Below, piece by piece: positions 4,275 through 5,531 of a DNA stretch of 5,531 nucleotides. The notes under the pieces are model-generated. The model did no database searches, had not been told where the DNA came from, and saw only the letters and a program-made list of their open reading frames with translations. The stretch is taken from NCBI GenBank assembly GCA_905371275.1, contig CAJPLH010000133.1, positions 1 to 5,531 on the forward strand. The letters are read 5' to 3'. How positions within the stretch are numbered: the first letter of the stretch is position 1; each line of letters begins with the position of its first letter. Both the position numbers and the translations under genes were made by a program. The stretch is from Prevotellaceae bacterium (lineage in GTDB: Bacteria; Bacteroidota; Bacteroidia; Bacteroidales; Bacteroidaceae).

Positions 4275-5531
4275 ACATCAAAGAAGAAATACTAAGTAGG
4301 ACTAACAAAGGACTGGAGGTGTTCTGTTTCTATATGCCAACTGATTTTGTGCCTAAACGTAATTTCCGTAATCCTTTATACGATGATAAGCGTGCTTCCT
4401 GCAACATCTATCTTGATTCCAAATCAGATTGCTACCGCATGAAGGATTTTGGCAATGATGCCTACTCTGGTGATTGCTTTTGGTTTGCGGCTACAATGCT
4501 CGGATTGGATGTAAGGAAAGACTTTGTTAAGGTACTCGAAACCATTGTTCGAGACCTTCAACTGAATGTCCACATAGAAAGGAAAGGACGTTATGAGCAG
4601 CGTACAATGGTTATGAAACCGCCAAAACCAATTATTCAGCAACCACCTAAAGAGACCAAGTTAATGGAAGAGAAAAAATGGTACAAACAAATTGAACAAT
4701 CTTTTGGGGCTGAGGAGCTAGACTATTGGAGTCAATATGGTATCGATGTTAAGACCTTACAACGCTTCCATGTAAAGGCACTCACTCGCTATGAGTCTAT
4801 CTCCAATCAAGGTAAGCCTTTCACGCTTGTATCTACACTCGAAGAACCTATATTTGCTTACTGTATGGGCAAGTTTGTGAAAGTCTATCGCCCTAAAAGC
4901 AAGCTACGTTTCCTTTATGGAGGTGAGAAAGTGGACGACTATGTGTTTGGCTTCCAGCAGTTGCCCAGCAAAGGCGATATGATATTCATCACAGGTGGAG
5001 AAAAAGATGTTCTTTCTCTAACCGCTCATGGATTCAATGCCATCTGCTTCAATAGTGAGTCGGCACAGATTCCAGAGAATATCATTGAGGGACTACAGCT
5101 TCGCTTTCGACACATTATTATATTATACGATTCTGATGAGACTGGTATAAGGGAAGCCAAACGGCAAACAGAGGCGCTTACCCAATATAAGGTTTTGAGT
5201 CTGACCTTACCATTGCAGGGTAACAAGTCGGAGAAAGATGTATCCGATTACTTTGCCTTAGGCAATGGTTCTGAAGACTTGAAGGCACTACTTTCTGATA
5301 TATTTACCCAAATGTATGCACAGACGATGATGATATTGCAATCTTGTGAAATAGACTATGATAATCCACCTGATGCTTCAAAGTCAGTGGTCGCTGTCAA
5401 TGGTGTTCCTCTCGGTACACAAGACAATCTCTTCTGTATCACTGGTGGAGAAGGAACGGGTAAAAGTAACTACATTGCAGCTATACTTGCTGGCACGTTA
5501 GGAACTGAGCGATTGGATGCAGAACAAACGC
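4271..5531 (+). CDS. TOPRIM primase / RecA-like helicase-type replication protein (3' end beyond window)
   Basis: An open frame of 420 codons runs off the window. Residues 30-75 resemble the CHC2-type primase zinc domain in layout (NPLYDD, then a YRMKDFG and SGDCFWF block), but only scattered cysteines (44, 54, 69) remain, so zinc binding is doubtful. Residues about 235-330 form a TOPRIM domain: catalytic E244 in TGGEKD, and D287/D289 in LYDSDETG, followed by KDVSDYF (322-328). After a linker, GGEGTGKS (392-399) is a Walker A motif with K398, starting a RecA/AAA-type ATPase domain that continues outside. This domain order is that of fused primase-helicases in phages and mobile elements; Bacteroides mobilizable elements carry comparable primase genes. 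It would prime or unwind the excised element during replication or after transfer. The start ATG overlaps the HTH gene stop (ATGA). The C-terminal part, including Walker B, cannot be judged here. Confidence 0.88.
   Translation, partial: MNIKEEILSRTNKGLEVFCFYMPTDFVPKRNFRNPLYDDKRASCNIYLDSKSDCYRMKDFGNDAYSGDCFWFAATMLGLDVRKDFVKVLETIVRDLQLNVHIERKGRYEQRTMVMKPPKPIIQQPPKETKLMEEKKWYKQIEQSFGAEELDYWSQYGIDVKTLQRFHVKALTRYESISNQGKPFTLVSTLEEPIFAYCMGKFVKVYRPKSKLRFLYGGEKVDDYVFGFQQLPSKGDMIFITGGEKDVLSLTAHGFNAICFNSESAQIPENIIEGLQLRFRHIIILYDSDETGIREAKRQTEALTQYKVLSLTLPLQGNKSEKDVSDYFALGNGSEDLKALLSDIFTQMYAQTMMILQSCEIDYDNPPDASKSVVAVNGVPLGTQDNLFCITGGEGTGKSNYIAAILAGTLGTERLDAEQT

Noticed and set aside
1..5531. CRISPR array
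   Set aside because: No regularly spaced repeats of 20-40 bases with similar-length spacers are present; repeats found are short and few.

Overview
The window looks like a Bacteroidales chromosome, probably Prevotella-like. The two ribonucleotide reductase subunits resemble Bacteroidetes versions, genes start without Shine-Dalgarno sequences behind A- or T-rich leaders, and promoter candidates match the Bacteroidetes -33 TTTG / -7 TAnnTTTG pattern. The genus is inferred from protein and promoter style, not shown directly.

Left half (1-2776): a housekeeping class I ribonucleotide reductase pair in the order nrdB-nrdA. NrdB (317 aa) keeps its metal ligands and radical tyrosine. NrdA (556 aa) keeps all catalytic cysteines, the paired tyrosines of the radical path and the C-terminal CxxC. 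Neither subunit has an N-terminal ATP-cone, so the usual ATP/dATP on-off switch appears to be absent.

Middle (2777-3415): about 640 bases with no convincing protein gene but much structure. In order they are: a 32-bp near-perfect hairpin just after nrdA; a leftward intrinsic terminator; a short match to the 3' end of a tmRNA/tRNA gene on the minus strand, read here as the left attachment site of an integrated element; two 9-bp direct repeats one helical turn apart, with an inverted copy about 120 bp away; a good leftward promoter; a second long hairpin; and an AT-rich stretch with a 9-bp repeat spaced by 21 bp.

Right half (3416-5531): a rightward overlapping gene set typical of a Bacteroidales integrative or mobilizable element. 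It contains an unrecognised 159-aa protein, a 132-aa winged-helix/MerR-type (excisionase-like) DNA-binding protein, and the first 420 codons of a primase/helicase-type protein with a TOPRIM domain and a Walker A motif, cut off by the window end. The small genes overlap by 20 and 4 bases and are probably co-translated. No integrase, relaxase or cargo gene is visible. If the attachment-site reading is right, they lie to the right of the window.

The most interesting idea is that the leftward promoter inside the element's left end fires outward across the attachment site. In the integrated state the transcript would stop at the chromosomal terminator. In the excised circle it would run into the other end of the element.
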